Source of the DNA: Tatlockia sp.
GTDB lineage: Bacteria; Pseudomonadota; Gammaproteobacteria; Legionellales; Legionellaceae
Assembly (NCBI GenBank): GCA_013697725.1
Contig: JACCWI010000037.1
Coordinates: 1-64,000 of the forward strand
Reading direction: 5' to 3'
Length of the DNA: 64,000 nt
Under the pieces are notes generated by a model. That model was not told the DNA's origin. It did no database searches and saw only the letters and a list, made by a program, of their open reading frames with translations. A program made the translations under genes and the position numbers. How positions within the stretch are numbered: the stretch's first letter is position 1; each line of letters begins with the position of its first letter. This document shows, piece after piece, positions 40,329 through 49,082 of this stretch.

Positions 40329-40711
40329 TAAAGCTCAGAAGCCAAAGCAAACTGGTTTTGTTTATAGAGGAAGAACGCAGTGGTATAACCCGGTTTTAGT
40401 AATTGTTCATTGCTGATTAAAGCCACATGCGGAAACACATAAATCGGAATTTGGGGGTTATCCAGTGGTTTGAACAGATTATGAATTTCATTGGAGGCAT
40501 CACGGGTATAGCCGGCATAATTAACCGCTTTGTTTGGCCGTTTTACAGACCAGCTTTGTATCGGCTCATTTAAGCTTAGCTGATAAAGTTGGCTCACGGT
40601 CAAACCTCCCTCTGGAATAGACGTAGAACCCACTGATTTCGAAGCACATGCGCTTAAGGCAAGTACGCTAGCGAAGACTAAAATCGTTTGTAATTTGTTG
40701 TAGATGGCCAT
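40325..40711 (-). CDS. Conjugative transfer lipoprotein (TIGR03751 type)
   Basis: A 128-residue protein with a signal peptide and lipobox LSAC, lipidated cysteine near 22. The mature domain contains LTVSQLYQLSLNEP and ends with an aromatic-rich segment. It is probably an outer-membrane lipoprotein of the secretion core, the VirB7/TraV counterpart. The start lies 44 bp inside the upstream gene, an unusually long overlap for this operon, but no later ATG is available. Confidence 0.8.
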   Translation of the reverse strand: MAIYNKLQTILVFASVLALSACASKSVGSTSIPEGGLTVSQLYQLSLNEPIQSWSVKRPNKAVNYAGYTRDASNEIHNLFKPLDNPQIPIYVFPHVALISNEQLLKPGYTTAFFLYKQNQFALASELY

Positions 40712-41963
40712 AATCTAATACTCTCCCGTTTGTTTCTTTGTCTAAGTTGATGGTTTGAGTGACATGAAATGAAAATCGATTGGGTCTTTGACTTATACTT
40801 GCTGGCACAAAGACGATGTCAAAGCTGCCTTGAATGCGTTTTTCCAACCAATCAGCACCTTTAGTTGTACTCTCTGATAAAGCCCCGCCCAAAGCGTATT
40901 TGCCCATTGAGCCAGTCGGTGTTCCTATAGCGCCATTGGAATTGCTGCTGTAAGTCATTTGCCATTGGGAAAGGGCATTGCCAAAACCCTTAATACCGTC
41001 AGAGGCCATTAAGGCAGCGAGTACACGTGGGGCATTGGTAAAATATTGTCCTTTGATGCAAGGATTGCCGTAAGGAGTTGTGAGGTAACCTAAACTCTCA
41101 TTATTAATTAGCTCAGCGGAGCCGCTCATTTGCTCTTTTCCAACGGTTACAAAATGACCGTCATCAAAAACAAAAAGGGCGGAGGTCACATAAGCTCGAA
41201 CACAAGAGATGCTATCGAGGAAAGAACCAACCCCTATGGCATAACCATTAATTTTCATGCCTGAAACATTGGATGGAAGTGGGACACCATTGGCAGCCAT
41301 TAAATCACCTCGGTTAATCATGGCGGAAAAAGGAAACAAGGGCTGCATTAATTTCCCCTCTACAGGGACCTCTCCAATTAAGGATGACAGCAAGGTTGTT
41401 CGGCCGAGATCTGAACCTGCGGGAATGGTGTAATAGGGAATTGATTTCTTGGTTTCTGTAGGTTCTTTAATTAGTTTATTGAGAGGCTTGTTCTTTTCTT
41501 TCAAGCGTTCCCAATAAGAGAGTTCGGTATGATTGTTCTCTTGTTTCATCAATAAGAGGTCAATATCTTTAATGCTGTTTTCTTTTGTTGCAACAGGGCG
41601 TTTTTCATCATGAAGTGAGTAAGTTTTGTTTTCTTCCTGAATTTTAAGTGCTGCCATTTCCTCTTTTAAGGCATTAAATTCTTTAATTAGCTCAGAGTCG
41701 TTGCCAGCAGGTGTTTCAGTGGTTCTCCCTTTGAGAATTTTATTTTCTGACTCAAGGTTGGCTAGTTTCTTTTCTGTTTCTTGTAACCTTGCTGCTACAT
41801 CACGAATGTTATCGTTAAACTGACTGGCAATTGCCTCATTAAGATTATTCGGATCACTGTGTTTTTCAACAGTGGTTTTTGAATGATTGCCATTCACGAA
41901 AATTAAGACAGCAACGCCAACCACAACACCTGTTAACACTTTTAATCCAGCATTTTTCTTCAT
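40668..41963 (-). CDS. T4SS core protein, VirB10/TraB-like (TIGR03752/PFL_4705 type)
   Basis: A 431-residue protein: a single N-terminal membrane helix (GLKVLTGVVVGVAVLIFVNG), a coiled-coil segment at about 45-100 (AARLQETEKKLANLESENK), a charged linker, and a beta-rich C-terminal domain from ~180 (PYYTIPAGSDLGRTTLLSSLIGEVP). This is the arrangement of TraB/VirB10 proteins spanning inner and outer membranes. ATGA overlap with the upstream gene. Confidence 0.82.
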   Translation of the reverse strand: MKKNAGLKVLTGVVVGVAVLIFVNGNHSKTTVEKHSDPNNLNEAIASQFNDNIRDVAARLQETEKKLANLESENKILKGRTTETPAGNDSELIKEFNALKEEMAALKIQEENKTYSLHDEKRPVATKENSIKDIDLLLMKQENNHTELSYWERLKEKNKPLNKLIKEPTETKKSIPYYTIPAGSDLGRTTLLSSLIGEVPVEGKLMQPLFPFSAMINRGDLMAANGVPLPSNVSGMKINGYAIGVGSFLDSISCVRAYVTSALFVFDDGHFVTVGKEQMSGSAELINNESLGYLTTPYGNPCIKGQYFTNAPRVLAALMASDGIKGFGNALSQWQMTYSSNSNGAIGTPTGSMGKYALGGALSESTTKGADWLEKRIQGSFDIVFVPASISQRPNRFSFHVTQTINLDKETNGRVLDYGHLQQITNDFSLR

Positions 41964-42742
41964 CGTACATACTCCCGACTGTTTGCCAATGCAGTATTTA
42001 AAGGTCGGTCTGAAATTAAAAATACGGTGGTTGTGTCTTCTTTACCGCGTGGTTCTAGCGTGTTGGTCGGATAAAAAGTAGCGGTTTGCCAATTGCCTAC
42101 CATTAGGCGGGGATCAACAATGACCTCTTTATTCAATAAATTTTTTAGTTCAACCGCTGTAACATAAAGAGCGCCTCCGTGCCATGAAATTAATGGACGT
42201 GCTTCAATGCTTGCGTCTGAGAAAAGATTGATTTGACGTCTTGTTTGCATAGGAATGCGACCTACACTTTCTGGAATAACTAATAGTCTTTGCGGTGCAT
42301 ATAACGATTGAATAGCAAAACGGGTGAGCGTAATCGCATTCATATCAAAACGGTTGACTGGTTCCTGTGGATTGGTTTTTTCTTCCTTTTTTTCAAGCAG
42401 TATTTCTACAGGTTTGCTCGCGGAAATTTTTTCTTTAGCGGAAAGCTTTAGAATAATGACTTCACCCTGAGGCATGAGCTGGACTAAAAGTCGTTTGTTC
42501 TCGAAAAGTGACTTGCCTTTAAGGTATAAGGTATCCTGAATTTTAAGAACTGCGACTTTATCGCCCGCTTCATTATCAACAATGCTAATCGCTTCTGGAA
42601 AGTGAATTAGTCGTTCTTCGCTTAGCGATAAATCCACAGGAATGGGTGTTTTATCCCAAAGCACATGTTCAGCATCCAAAGCGTACGATTGAATAGTTAC
42701 CAGCAAACTCATCAGTGCAACTAACCATTTAAATTTTGTCAT
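41960..42742 (-). CDS. T4SS core protein, VirB9/TraK-like (TIGR03749/PFL_4704 type)
   Basis: A 260-residue secreted protein with signal peptide LVALMSLLVTIQSYA and a mature beta-strand-rich domain (IPVDLSLSEERLIHFPEAISI). The C-terminal region carries WHGGALYVTAVELKNL and ATFYPTNTLEPRG. It is placed between the TraE-like and TraB-like genes, as in F-type and GI-type operons. Its start overlaps the upstream gene by 14 bp. Confidence 0.78.
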   Translation of the reverse strand: MTKFKWLVALMSLLVTIQSYALDAEHVLWDKTPIPVDLSLSEERLIHFPEAISIVDNEAGDKVAVLKIQDTLYLKGKSLFENKRLLVQLMPQGEVIILKLSAKEKISASKPVEILLEKKEEKTNPQEPVNRFDMNAITLTRFAIQSLYAPQRLLVIPESVGRIPMQTRRQINLFSDASIEARPLISWHGGALYVTAVELKNLLNKEVIVDPRLMVGNWQTATFYPTNTLEPRGKEDTTTVFLISDRPLNTALANSREYVR

Positions 42743-43391
42743 GTTGTTTTTCCTCTAATGGACTGGCTAATAAATCTTTAACTAAAGTTTCAGGATGGGA
42801 GTAACCATCAAGTGCTAATTGAAAGGGGTTTTGCAGGCGGGATAAATTCACTTTGACGACTCTGATATGGTAATCAACCACTTTGTCAGCAATGACCATT
42901 GGACTGTCATCTTTCAATCGTTGCGTAATGCGCAAAACCAGATGTACTTCCCAAGTATTAGCGCTTAAGGCTTTTACGTCATCGTTCTCCATAAAGCGAT
43001 ACAGGCTTGCGACCTGGACTCGGTTAAAGAGTTGGGCATCTTTATAAGCTGCGAGTGTGTTTTTCATAAGTTCTTGATGCCTTGGCGTGAAATAGTAGTG
43101 AAAGCTCGCGAGGTTATTGGCAAACTCTGCTTTCCCCGCTTTTGACCAGGTGTTTAAAGCAGGCATTAAGGTAGCTACAAATCCTTGGACGTATTCTTTT
43201 GGAACCTGGTTTTCTTTTATTAAGCCGCCGTTTGATGTCATGCTTGGCGTTAGCCAAAATTCATAACGATTGGGTAATTTGGCAAGAGTGATAATGAGCC
43301 CTGCAACTATCAAAATAAGTACGCTTAAAAATGCCAGAAGCAGCCGATTGATATGATTTAGATTGTCGATTTTTTTCCAGTAACTAAACAT
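42729..43391 (-). CDS. T4SS inner-membrane protein, TraE/VirB8-like (TIGR03746/PFL_4703 type)
   Basis: About 220 residues from the ATG at 43391 (MFSYWKKIDNLNHINR), with AGGTG six bases upstream; the frame also opens at a GTG at 43400. One membrane helix (LLLAFLSVLILIVAGLIITLA) precedes a periplasmic domain. Position and layout fit TraE/VirB8-type assembly factors. Confidence 0.78.
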   Translation of the reverse strand: MFSYWKKIDNLNHINRLLLAFLSVLILIVAGLIITLAKLPNRYEFWLTPSMTSNGGLIKENQVPKEYVQGFVATLMPALNTWSKAGKAEFANNLASFHYYFTPRHQELMKNTLAAYKDAQLFNRVQVASLYRFMENDDVKALSANTWEVHLVLRITQRLKDDSPMVIADKVVDYHIRVVKVNLSRLQNPFQLALDGYSHPETLVKDLLASPLEEKQHDKI

Positions 43392-43746
43392 GCAAGTCAC
43401 CTATTCGTTTGGATTTTTGCCACAATCCTTGATGAGAAAGATAGGGGGATTGTCGTACTCTTAAACGAGCCAGATACAAAATGGTTTGCTTCATCAAATA
43501 TCCCTGCGGCTTTCCCGCTTTAATTCGAGCTATCCGCTTAGGACAAATCGTGATAGCTAAGGCAAAACCGACTAAAAAACCGATGCATCCAGAGGCAAGC
43601 GGGAAACCAATCACTAAACCAAGTAGAGTAAATAAAAGGCTGGTAAGAGGTGTTGCAACCATCACAATCCAAAATAATTCCCGCAGACTGAGCCCTTTAT
43701 AAGCTTCGTAATCATGGGTGAGATGCCGTGAAGAAGGTTGATTCAT
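43384..43746 (-). CDS. T4SS membrane protein, TraL-like (TIGR03750/DUF3487 type)
   Basis: A 120-residue protein with two adjacent membrane helices (LFWIVMVATPLTSLLFTLLGLVIGFPLA, split by a short turn, and GCIGFLVGFALAITICP) and a basic tail (KRIARIKAGKPQGYL). The gene lies between the pilin-like genes and the TraE-like gene, as in related ICEs. It overlaps the next gene by 8 bp. Confidence 0.78.
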   Translation of the reverse strand: MNQPSSRHLTHDYEAYKGLSLRELFWIVMVATPLTSLLFTLLGLVIGFPLASGCIGFLVGFALAITICPKRIARIKAGKPQGYLMKQTILYLARLRVRQSPYLSHQGLWQKSKRIGDLHV

Positions 43747-43755
43747 AGCAAGCCC

Positions 43756-44133
43756 TCAAAGTTTAAATTTAGTTATCATGGTGTAGCCGACATAGCCTGC
43801 GACGATACTGATAGCGAGATAAGTGATTCCCATCACCGCAAAGGTACCGAAGGCCACCATTGAGCCGTCATTTTTCTTTGATTCCTCAATGCCATGTTGA
43901 ACGGTGGTAATAAATTTAATGAAGCTGAAAACGGCTGCGATAAAAAGCAATAAACTTAAGCCTTGTTTTACATAGTTAGTAGTCACAGACATTAAGCTTT
44001 TGCTGCCGTCGCTGATGTCATCGGCATTTGAAATTCTCGGAAACCAGCTGTCGGCAAAAAGTGCGGGAGCATAGTTCATGGCAATAAGGCTTAAGCTTAT
44101 TTTTTGGCAGAATTGTTTTGTTAAATGTTTCAT
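43756..44133 (-). CDS. Pilin-region membrane protein (TIGR03745/DUF2976 type)
   Basis: A 125-residue protein with an N-terminal signal sequence (LSLIAMNYAPALFA) and two further hydrophobic helices (GLSLLLFIAAVFSFI and FAVMGITYLAISIVAGYVGY). The size and pattern fit VirB2/TraA-like pilin subunits or close partners. It starts 2 bp after the upstream gene. Confidence 0.75.
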   Translation of the reverse strand: MKHLTKQFCQKISLSLIAMNYAPALFADSWFPRISNADDISDGSKSLMSVTTNYVKQGLSLLLFIAAVFSFIKFITTVQHGIEESKKNDGSMVAFGTFAVMGITYLAISIVAGYVGYTMITKFKL

Positions 44134-44135
44134 GT

Positions 44136-44399
44136 TTAGTTTCCTTTAACGATTAAGATAAGAATGAAAAGGCATAAGCCAATAACGATGCGAATTAAGC
44201 GAGAACCGAGCAAAAAAAGAAAACTATCTTGGTCGCGCTCTGCATTGGACATGAAGTGGTTGATGCACCAAATCACAGCGATAATGACCATCATGATGGC
44301 GATAAAGCGTATAGACGATGAGAAGGTCGTAGCCGCTGTATTTCCCGCGCCTTGTTTAAACGATAATGCAAAATTTTTAGCAATCTCAGCCTTGTTCAT
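44136..44399 (-). CDS. Pilin-region membrane protein (TIGR03758/DUF3262 type)
   Basis: An 87-residue protein with two membrane helices (IRFIAIMMVIIAVIWCINHF and LIRIVIGLCLFILILIV). One of two adjacent small pilin-like proteins expected in this operon type. Gap to the upstream gene is 2 bp. Confidence 0.72.
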   Translation of the reverse strand: MNKAEIAKNFALSFKQGAGNTAATTFSSSIRFIAIMMVIIAVIWCINHFMSNAERDQDSFLFLLGSRLIRIVIGLCLFILILIVKGN

Positions 44400-44401
44400 C
44401 G

Positions 44402-44725
44402 TTATTTACCGATAAAATCAAGCGCCAAAGGCTTGATGGTTTTAGGTTCAATGGCAGGTTTGTTGATGTAATCAATCAGAGCATTGCGAATGAGTAATAA
44501 ATCATCACGAAGGCCGTTGTGTTTTGTTGTATCAGATCCTTCAAACGAGTCGATATGTAATTGGATTCGGGAATTGGGCTCGATTTGAGTTTGTGCTTCA
44601 TCTAGTAGGGGCATAATGGAATTGATTTGATTAATGACCCGAACCAGAGTTTGATTCAAATTTTCTTCACTGGCATGAGAGGTGAGCGGAAGGCTCAATA
44701 TGAGAATTAACAATAAGCGTTTCAT
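44402..44725 (-). CDS. RAQPRD-family ICE protein (TIGR01690 type)
   Basis: A 107-residue secreted protein: signal peptide LLLILILSLPLTSHA, then a helical domain ending GLRDDLLLIRNALIDYI, the typical close of RAQPRD proteins. The eponymous RAQPRD motif itself is replaced (NSRIQLHIDSFEG). Position between the DUF4400-like gene and the pilin genes matches the family. Confidence 0.72.
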   Translation of the reverse strand: MKRLLLILILSLPLTSHASEENLNQTLVRVINQINSIMPLLDEAQTQIEPNSRIQLHIDSFEGSDTTKHNGLRDDLLLIRNALIDYINKPAIEPKTIKPLALDFIGK

Positions 44726-44733
44726 TTTTACTC

Positions 44734-45402
44734 CTACAAATACTTCTTAAAGCGGCTTGCAGTAATCGACACCATCACAGCTAACAAGATAGAGACGGGA
44801 ACGAACACAAAAGCAGGGGTAATGCATAAAGGAATTGCTAGCCATATGCCTAACATCAGTAATAAACCTTGACTGAAATAGCGGTTTAGTTTGTGAAAGG
44901 CATAGGATGATTCTCTACCTAAGGAGGCGGTGCGAATGGCTCGTTGATTTAAACCATCGATTAAGCCTGCTGTTATTGCCAGAGCAAATAAAGGTAGAGC
45001 TGCTAAAAGGATTAATAATTTAATCAGTAAAATTTGCGTGGTTAAATTAATCAGAAGCCAAATTCGTTTAGAGATGATGAAAAAATCGTTTAGTTCTGAG
45101 GAATCTTCAGGGAGAACTTTGTTGAATTGTGTTTTAAATAAAACTGAGGCTTTATTTAGGCTATCAGTAGATATTTTTTCAAGCCATTTTGTTTCTACAG
45201 ATAAATGAATATTAACCTCAGATACAGCAGTCATTTGTTGTTGAGAAAGCCTTGATACAGTTTTCAGGGCTGAATTAAAACCTGACAGGAACCAAAGGCT
45301 CAAAGTCCAACCCAATAAAATTAACCAACTCAAAAAGATTAGTACCATTAGGCTTAAAAGCGTTTGTTTGGGTTTTTTAGAGTATTGAGTTTTCATTGCC
45401 AT
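44734..45402 (-). CDS. ICE membrane protein, TIGR03747/DUF4400 type (PFL_4697-like)
   Basis: A 222-residue polytopic protein with four hydrophobic stretches (LLSLMVLIFLSWLILLGWTL, LLIKLLILLAALPLFALA, LLLMLGIWLAIPLCI, AFVFVPVSILLAVMVS). The middle helices and the GLIDGLNQRAIRTASLGRESS loop fit the family. It overlaps the upstream gene by 10 bp. Confidence 0.75.
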   Translation of the reverse strand: MAMKTQYSKKPKQTLLSLMVLIFLSWLILLGWTLSLWFLSGFNSALKTVSRLSQQQMTAVSEVNIHLSVETKWLEKISTDSLNKASVLFKTQFNKVLPEDSSELNDFFIISKRIWLLINLTTQILLIKLLILLAALPLFALAITAGLIDGLNQRAIRTASLGRESSYAFHKLNRYFSQGLLLMLGIWLAIPLCITPAFVFVPVSILLAVMVSITASRFKKYL

Positions 45403-45842
45403 AACTCACTCCCAAAAAAAACTAACGGATAATGGCTTTCTTTAAATAAAGTCATTAAGTCATCGATATTTGCGGGTAATAATGGCGCTTTTGTTAATGC
45501 CTGAAGTGTTTGTAGATGAGCACTGTCTCTTATATTCGTTACAAAACCCAGCGCATGTTTTTCTTCTAATTCTCTCGCGTGTTTTTTGAGCCATTCACGA
45601 GAAATAGGATCATCACCAATGATAAAAATGGCTTCTGAGAAAGAAACATGCTCTATTTTACGATTCTCAACTTTACCGGCTGTTGCTTGACTGAAAACAG
45701 GTAATCTTGCATCAAGTTTTTGATCAAGTTTTAATGATTCCTCAGTTAATTGTTCTTGTGCTTCTTTTAGAAAACGCTCCATATCAATAGCATAACCAGC
45801 GCTAATTACTAATAAACTGATGATTAGGACAATTGTTTTCAT
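45393..45842 (-). CDS. ICE exported protein, TIGR03765/PFL_4695 type
   Basis: 149 residues from the ATG at 45842 (signal peptide KTIVLIISLLVISAGYA), with GGGGA about ten bases upstream. The longer frame from 45920 puts a non-signal stretch ahead and overlaps the previous gene by 77 bp, so it is rejected. The mature domain contains VSFSEAIFIIGDDPISREWL and ends YPLVFFGSEL, both typical of this thioredoxin-like ICE family. Confidence 0.75.
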   Translation of the reverse strand: MKTIVLIISLLVISAGYAIDMERFLKEAQEQLTEESLKLDQKLDARLPVFSQATAGKVENRKIEHVSFSEAIFIIGDDPISREWLKKHARELEEKHALGFVTNIRDSAHLQTLQALTKAPLLPANIDDLMTLFKESHYPLVFFGSELWQ

Positions 45843-45843
45843 T

Positions 45844-46683
45844 TTAAAATTTCCCCAAATCAACAAGGCTAGAGCTGCCGTTTTTTGCGAGAATGAGGAG
45901 AGGTAAGCTTTTCTTTTCAATCTTTAGCGAGTTGAAATTCAAATTACCGTGATTAAGGGTAATACGACCTCCTTTTACAAGATGTTGGGGTATTTGCTGT
46001 TTATTTGCCCAGAGTTGGATAGCTAAATCATCCATGTCCAAGAACATGAGATGCAGGCGGGAGTCTTGAGTTCTTTCAATCGCCTCCATGAGCATGAAGA
46101 GAATTGTTTTAATCGCATCGTTTTCTTTGATAAAAAAATATAGGGTTTCGCCGCCTTGTAATTTCAGCGGTGTGTGAGCGTAGGGCGAATAAGGCGAAGG
46201 GTCAAAATTACCGACTACGGGCACATTGGCAAAAAGCTTGTTGTAGGCTTTATAAAAGGCATTGTTCCAAGCAATGTTTTTTGTCACTTTCTGAGCTTCT
46301 TGAATTGCTGCCAGTTCAGCAAAATGGTTTCGCTCTATTTCACTTTGGGCATTTATTCCGAGAATATCTAGAGGTGTTTGTCTTAACCCTTTGTAATAAG
46401 TATTGCTGCGGTTTTGCATCAGAAAAACATAGCGTTTTTCCTCTTCTAGTGTTAATCCCCATACCTTGGCTTCATGAAGTTGTGCCTCTGTTAATATAAT
46501 TTTGATAATATTTTGAGAAGCAGTGATATCGTCTTCATTGACAGAAATCCCTGTTTTAGCCAATGTTGAGTCTTGGGTTGCTAACGGACTTAAAATTTGT
46601 TTAGGAATACCTGGAATATTCAATTCTGCATGAACGGAATGTGTAATAAATAAGGCAATCGCAGTGACTAAGTGCTTAACCAT
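45844..46683 (-). CDS. ICE exported protein, TIGR03759/PFL_4693 type
   Basis: About 279 residues from the ATG at 46683 (signal peptide VKHLVTAIALFITHSVHA), with GAGGA six bases upstream. The mature part has KVWGLTLEEEKRYVFLMQNR and the C-terminal beta region RITLNHGNLNF. The function within the apparatus is not known. It overlaps the upstream gene by 8 bp. Confidence 0.72.
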   Translation of the reverse strand: MVKHLVTAIALFITHSVHAELNIPGIPKQILSPLATQDSTLAKTGISVNEDDITASQNIIKIILTEAQLHEAKVWGLTLEEEKRYVFLMQNRSNTYYKGLRQTPLDILGINAQSEIERNHFAELAAIQEAQKVTKNIAWNNAFYKAYNKLFANVPVVGNFDPSPYSPYAHTPLKLQGGETLYFFIKENDAIKTILFMLMEAIERTQDSRLHLMFLDMDDLAIQLWANKQQIPQHLVKGGRITLNHGNLNFNSLKIEKKSLPLLILAKNGSSSLVDLGKF

Positions 46684-47257
46684 GTTTATCCTCATTTGCA
46701 CTTAGACAAACAATCACTTGTTCTTCCTTATTATTTTTAAACGCCGCTTTTTGTTTACTAAAATCTAAATTGGTTACAGTCCATCCAGCCAGCTTATCGT
46801 TTTTTTCTAGGGGAATCGTTTTAAAGTCATAATTGACGCTTACCACCGAAGTCTGTTGTATAGAGTCGATGCTTAATACCTTAAAAGGTAAAGCAGAAGC
46901 AGGCAGGTATTTCACAGGATGTTGTTTTTCATCAAGCAGCTGTAAAACATGTTGCATGCTGTTGAGTCTTTGTTGTAGTTGCAATTGACCTTCGTCAAAT
47001 TGCTTATCCGATTTATTATGGAGTTGATGAAGGAGTTCACGAAGTTCATTTACATCGTGCTTAAGAGGTTCCAGGTCAATGTTGGCGGAAGGTTGTTGTA
47101 GTTGGATTAATTGTTTGTTTAGAGCAGCAAAATGTTGGGATAGGTCTTGGTGATACGCCTCAACTTGAGGCGTATTATTTTTAAAAAATAAAACTAACAA
47201 AACCAAGCTATTTAATAGCACTAAACTTAAGAATTTATAATCTAATCCTGGTTTCAT
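46676..47257 (-). CDS. Membrane-anchored coiled-coil protein of the conjugation operon
   Basis: A 193-residue protein with one N-terminal membrane helix (LDYKFLSLVLLNSLVLLVLFF), glutamine-rich coiled-coil heptads at about 40-110, and a C-terminal strand-rich domain (GWTVTNLDFSKQKAAFKNN) recalling PilP-like periplasmic modules. No exact family is recognised. ATGA overlaps on its upstream side place it firmly in the operon, beside the PilL-like gene. Confidence 0.6.
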   Translation of the reverse strand: MKPGLDYKFLSLVLLNSLVLLVLFFKNNTPQVEAYHQDLSQHFAALNKQLIQLQQPSANIDLEPLKHDVNELRELLHQLHNKSDKQFDEGQLQLQQRLNSMQHVLQLLDEKQHPVKYLPASALPFKVLSIDSIQQTSVVSVNYDFKTIPLEKNDKLAGWTVTNLDFSKQKAAFKNNKEEQVIVCLSANEDKHG

Positions 47258-47679
47258 GCGGATCTCCTTGGTTTAATGTGTTTGAAATTAATTTCACGCA
47301 AGAGTGGGTCTTGAAGGACTTCAAATTCATACAAACCAACCAGCACACGCAAACCGTCTAGGACAGTTAAGGGTCCAAGATTGCGGTCTACCTGGGGCAA
47401 AGGCAGTGAAAGTAATGCTTTTAAAATCTCAGACTGTTTATCAAGTGGTACCAAATGAAACCCTGAGAAGCGCAGCCAATTTGCTAGCGCTTCGCCAATA
47501 GTTTTTATCTCTCGCTGAAAGTGAACTTGCTGCACTGCCAATAAAGGATTGATCTGTGCTAGTAGAGGTTGGTTAACTACTGTTGCATAGCGGTTTACTT
47601 GAGTTAAGTTTGCACTTTGCGCTGAAATAGCCACAAATCCCAGCAAGCTCACTATTGATAATTTTAAAGAACAGTTCAT
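47254..47679 (-). CDS. PilL-like exported protein of the conjugation operon (TIGR03748 type)
   Basis: A 141-residue secreted protein (signal peptide ending ISAQSA). The motif GEALANWLRFSGFHLV is typical of the short PilL-like proteins at the head of GI-type transfer operons, and LGPLTVLDGLRVLVG follows. Its start overlaps the csrA-like stop (ATGA), so translation is coupled to the regulator gene. Confidence 0.72.
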   Translation of the reverse strand: MNCSLKLSIVSLLGFVAISAQSANLTQVNRYATVVNQPLLAQINPLLAVQQVHFQREIKTIGEALANWLRFSGFHLVPLDKQSEILKALLSLPLPQVDRNLGPLTVLDGLRVLVGLYEFEVLQDPLLREINFKHIKPRRSA

Positions 47680-47876
47680 AACAAATCCTTATCTGCTATA
47701 GGTTGTGGACTTTCCTGTTTCTTTATAAAAATCTCTTTTCTATCCACGTCAATATGTGCTGGGGCTTTAATGCCTAAGGCAACGACGCCTTTGCGTTCAT
47801 AAAGCACTTTGATCCGTATTTGTCCTTTATCAATTAAAATTTCTTCACCTTTTCGCCTTGTTAGTACCAACATCAT
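47676..47876 (-). CDS. lvrC: CsrA-family RNA-binding regulator (LvrC)
   Basis: A 66-residue protein with the CsrA signature: MLVLTRRKGEEILI, then IRIKVLYERKGVVALGIKAP, then VDRKEIF. CsrA proteins bind GGA motifs in RNA leaders and alter translation or stability. Legionella mobile islands carry such a paralogue as the last gene of the lvrRABC set, where it influences ICE behaviour (established for Legionella ICEs). Here it is the third gene of the operon. AGGAG precedes paired ATG codons. The C-terminal tail differs from housekeeping CsrA. Confidence 0.88.
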   Translation of the reverse strand: MMLVLTRRKGEEILIDKGQIRIKVLYERKGVVALGIKAPAHIDVDRKEIFIKKQESPQPIADKDLL

Positions 47877-47885
47877 TTGTTCTCC

Positions 47886-48308
47886 TTATTGTGATTTCAT
47901 ATTCAAGATTTTTTTCATTATTTGTAATTGAGCTTGTGCTACTTTCGGATCACCGAGTGGGTAATCCTCTCTTTTAAAAAAACAATGTTTTCTCTTTTTT
48001 AACTCTTTACAGAATTCAATGAATTGCGAAAGTGTTGGCGGCATTTCCCGATTTTTAAGGCATTCATCGATTGCCTCATCGATTATTTTTTTATCAAATT
48101 TCTGCAAGGCCTGTGACCATTCCTCGCGTGCAAATTCTGAGTAGTAGTCATTTTTGAATTGGCTGCGCCAGATGTGTCCGTAAAAAATTGAAAATTTCAA
48201 AAAAATCTTGTTAATCTGCTCAGTGCATTTTCCAGAGTTTTTGGAACTGTGAGTCGCTGAAATTTGCGGTTTCACCGGACTTTGCAGGATTTCCTTCATC
48301 GTTTGCAT
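47886..48308 (-). CDS. lvrB: LvrB-like protein of the ICE regulatory region
   Basis: A ~140-residue protein. The ATG at 48308 is favoured because AGGGG lies at a sensible distance; the ATG at 48314 would touch it. The region SQALQKFDKKIIDEAIDECLK...MPPTLSQFIEFCKEL resembles the C-terminal part of phage replication P/DnaT-like proteins, so a replication or helicase-loading role is possible. The gene name follows position only, between the lvrA-like and csrA-like genes. It overlaps lvrA by 89 bp, unusual in length. Confidence 0.6.
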   Translation of the reverse strand: MQTMKEILQSPVKPQISATHSSKNSGKCTEQINKIFLKFSIFYGHIWRSQFKNDYYSEFAREEWSQALQKFDKKIIDEAIDECLKNREMPPTLSQFIEFCKELKKRKHCFFKREDYPLGDPKVAQAQLQIMKKILNMKSQ

Positions 48309-49056
48309 GTTCATTCCCCTGTGTTTTAGAAATTGTTGTTATTTCCCAGCATCGTTGTGCTAACCAATTTGCTGGATATTTCCAGGCAGGAGCCCAAATG
48401 CCTTCGGAAAGCTGCTGTTGGTAAAATTTAATTTGCGCGGCTAAACTAGCCATAATTTTGTTCACTAAGGCTTGAGAAGGTTTTATTTTTTTAAACAGCT
48501 CAAAAGCTTTTTCTTTTTCTTTTTTCAGCGGGTAGAGCTCCCAAAACTCGTCAAATGTTTTTAATAAAAAAATAAAAAAATAATTATTATTATTTTGAGG
48601 GGTGGCTGGTTGAGGCTTTTGGGTTGTGTCGTGTTTTAAAGCTTCATCGCTATAATTAACTGATTTTTCATTATTTTTTTGTCGCTGGTTTGTGGTTAAA
48701 TCATCGTGCGGTTTTATGGCGGGTTTATTTTGGACAGACTCATGCATATCCAGAAATAAACAACGCAAAACAAGCTTTCTCTCTAATGATTGAATGACAA
48801 TGAGCCCCGCTTTTTCTAGTCCTTTTAAGGCGCGGCGCAGTTGATCTTTGCTAGGGCTACCGCTTTGAATACCCGGATGGGGTTCTATATATAGCGCTTC
48901 ACTTAATGATTGATAACTGATGCCCCGGCGAATGCCGACTATTCCAGTTTTATAATCAACGAAAGGCTTAAGCCCCTGCAGATAAGTCAATTGTTGAAGA
49001 TAGGGTAATCCTCTTAATGCTGAAAGTTCATTTTGATTTATAATCATGAATTCCAT
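48220..49056 (-). CDS. lvrA: LvrA-like protein, probable DNA-binding/replication-type
   Basis: A 278-residue protein, first gene of the conjugation operon. The N-terminal ~100 residues look like a winged-helix replication-initiator domain (YQSLSEALYIEP, DQLRRALKGLEKAGLIVIQSLERK). A polar linker with an asparagine run follows, then a helical C-terminal domain with FDEFWELYPLKKEKEKAFELFKKI, a motif common in phage and plasmid replication proteins. AAGGA lies seven bases before the ATG. Naming follows its position, divergent from the repressor-like lvrR. Confidence 0.6.
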   Translation of the reverse strand: MEFMIINQNELSALRGLPYLQQLTYLQGLKPFVDYKTGIVGIRRGISYQSLSEALYIEPHPGIQSGSPSKDQLRRALKGLEKAGLIVIQSLERKLVLRCLFLDMHESVQNKPAIKPHDDLTTNQRQKNNEKSVNYSDEALKHDTTQKPQPATPQNNNNYFFIFLLKTFDEFWELYPLKKEKEKAFELFKKIKPSQALVNKIMASLAAQIKFYQQQLSEGIWAPAWKYPANWLAQRCWEITTISKTQGNEHANDEGNPAKSGETANFSDSQFQKLWKMH

Positions 49057-49082
49057 AGTTTATCCTTTTTTCATATTAACAA

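Noticed and set aside
46170..46499. Open + frame of 109 codons within the transfer operon
   Set aside because: Antisense to the TIGR03759-type gene; composition is not protein-like.
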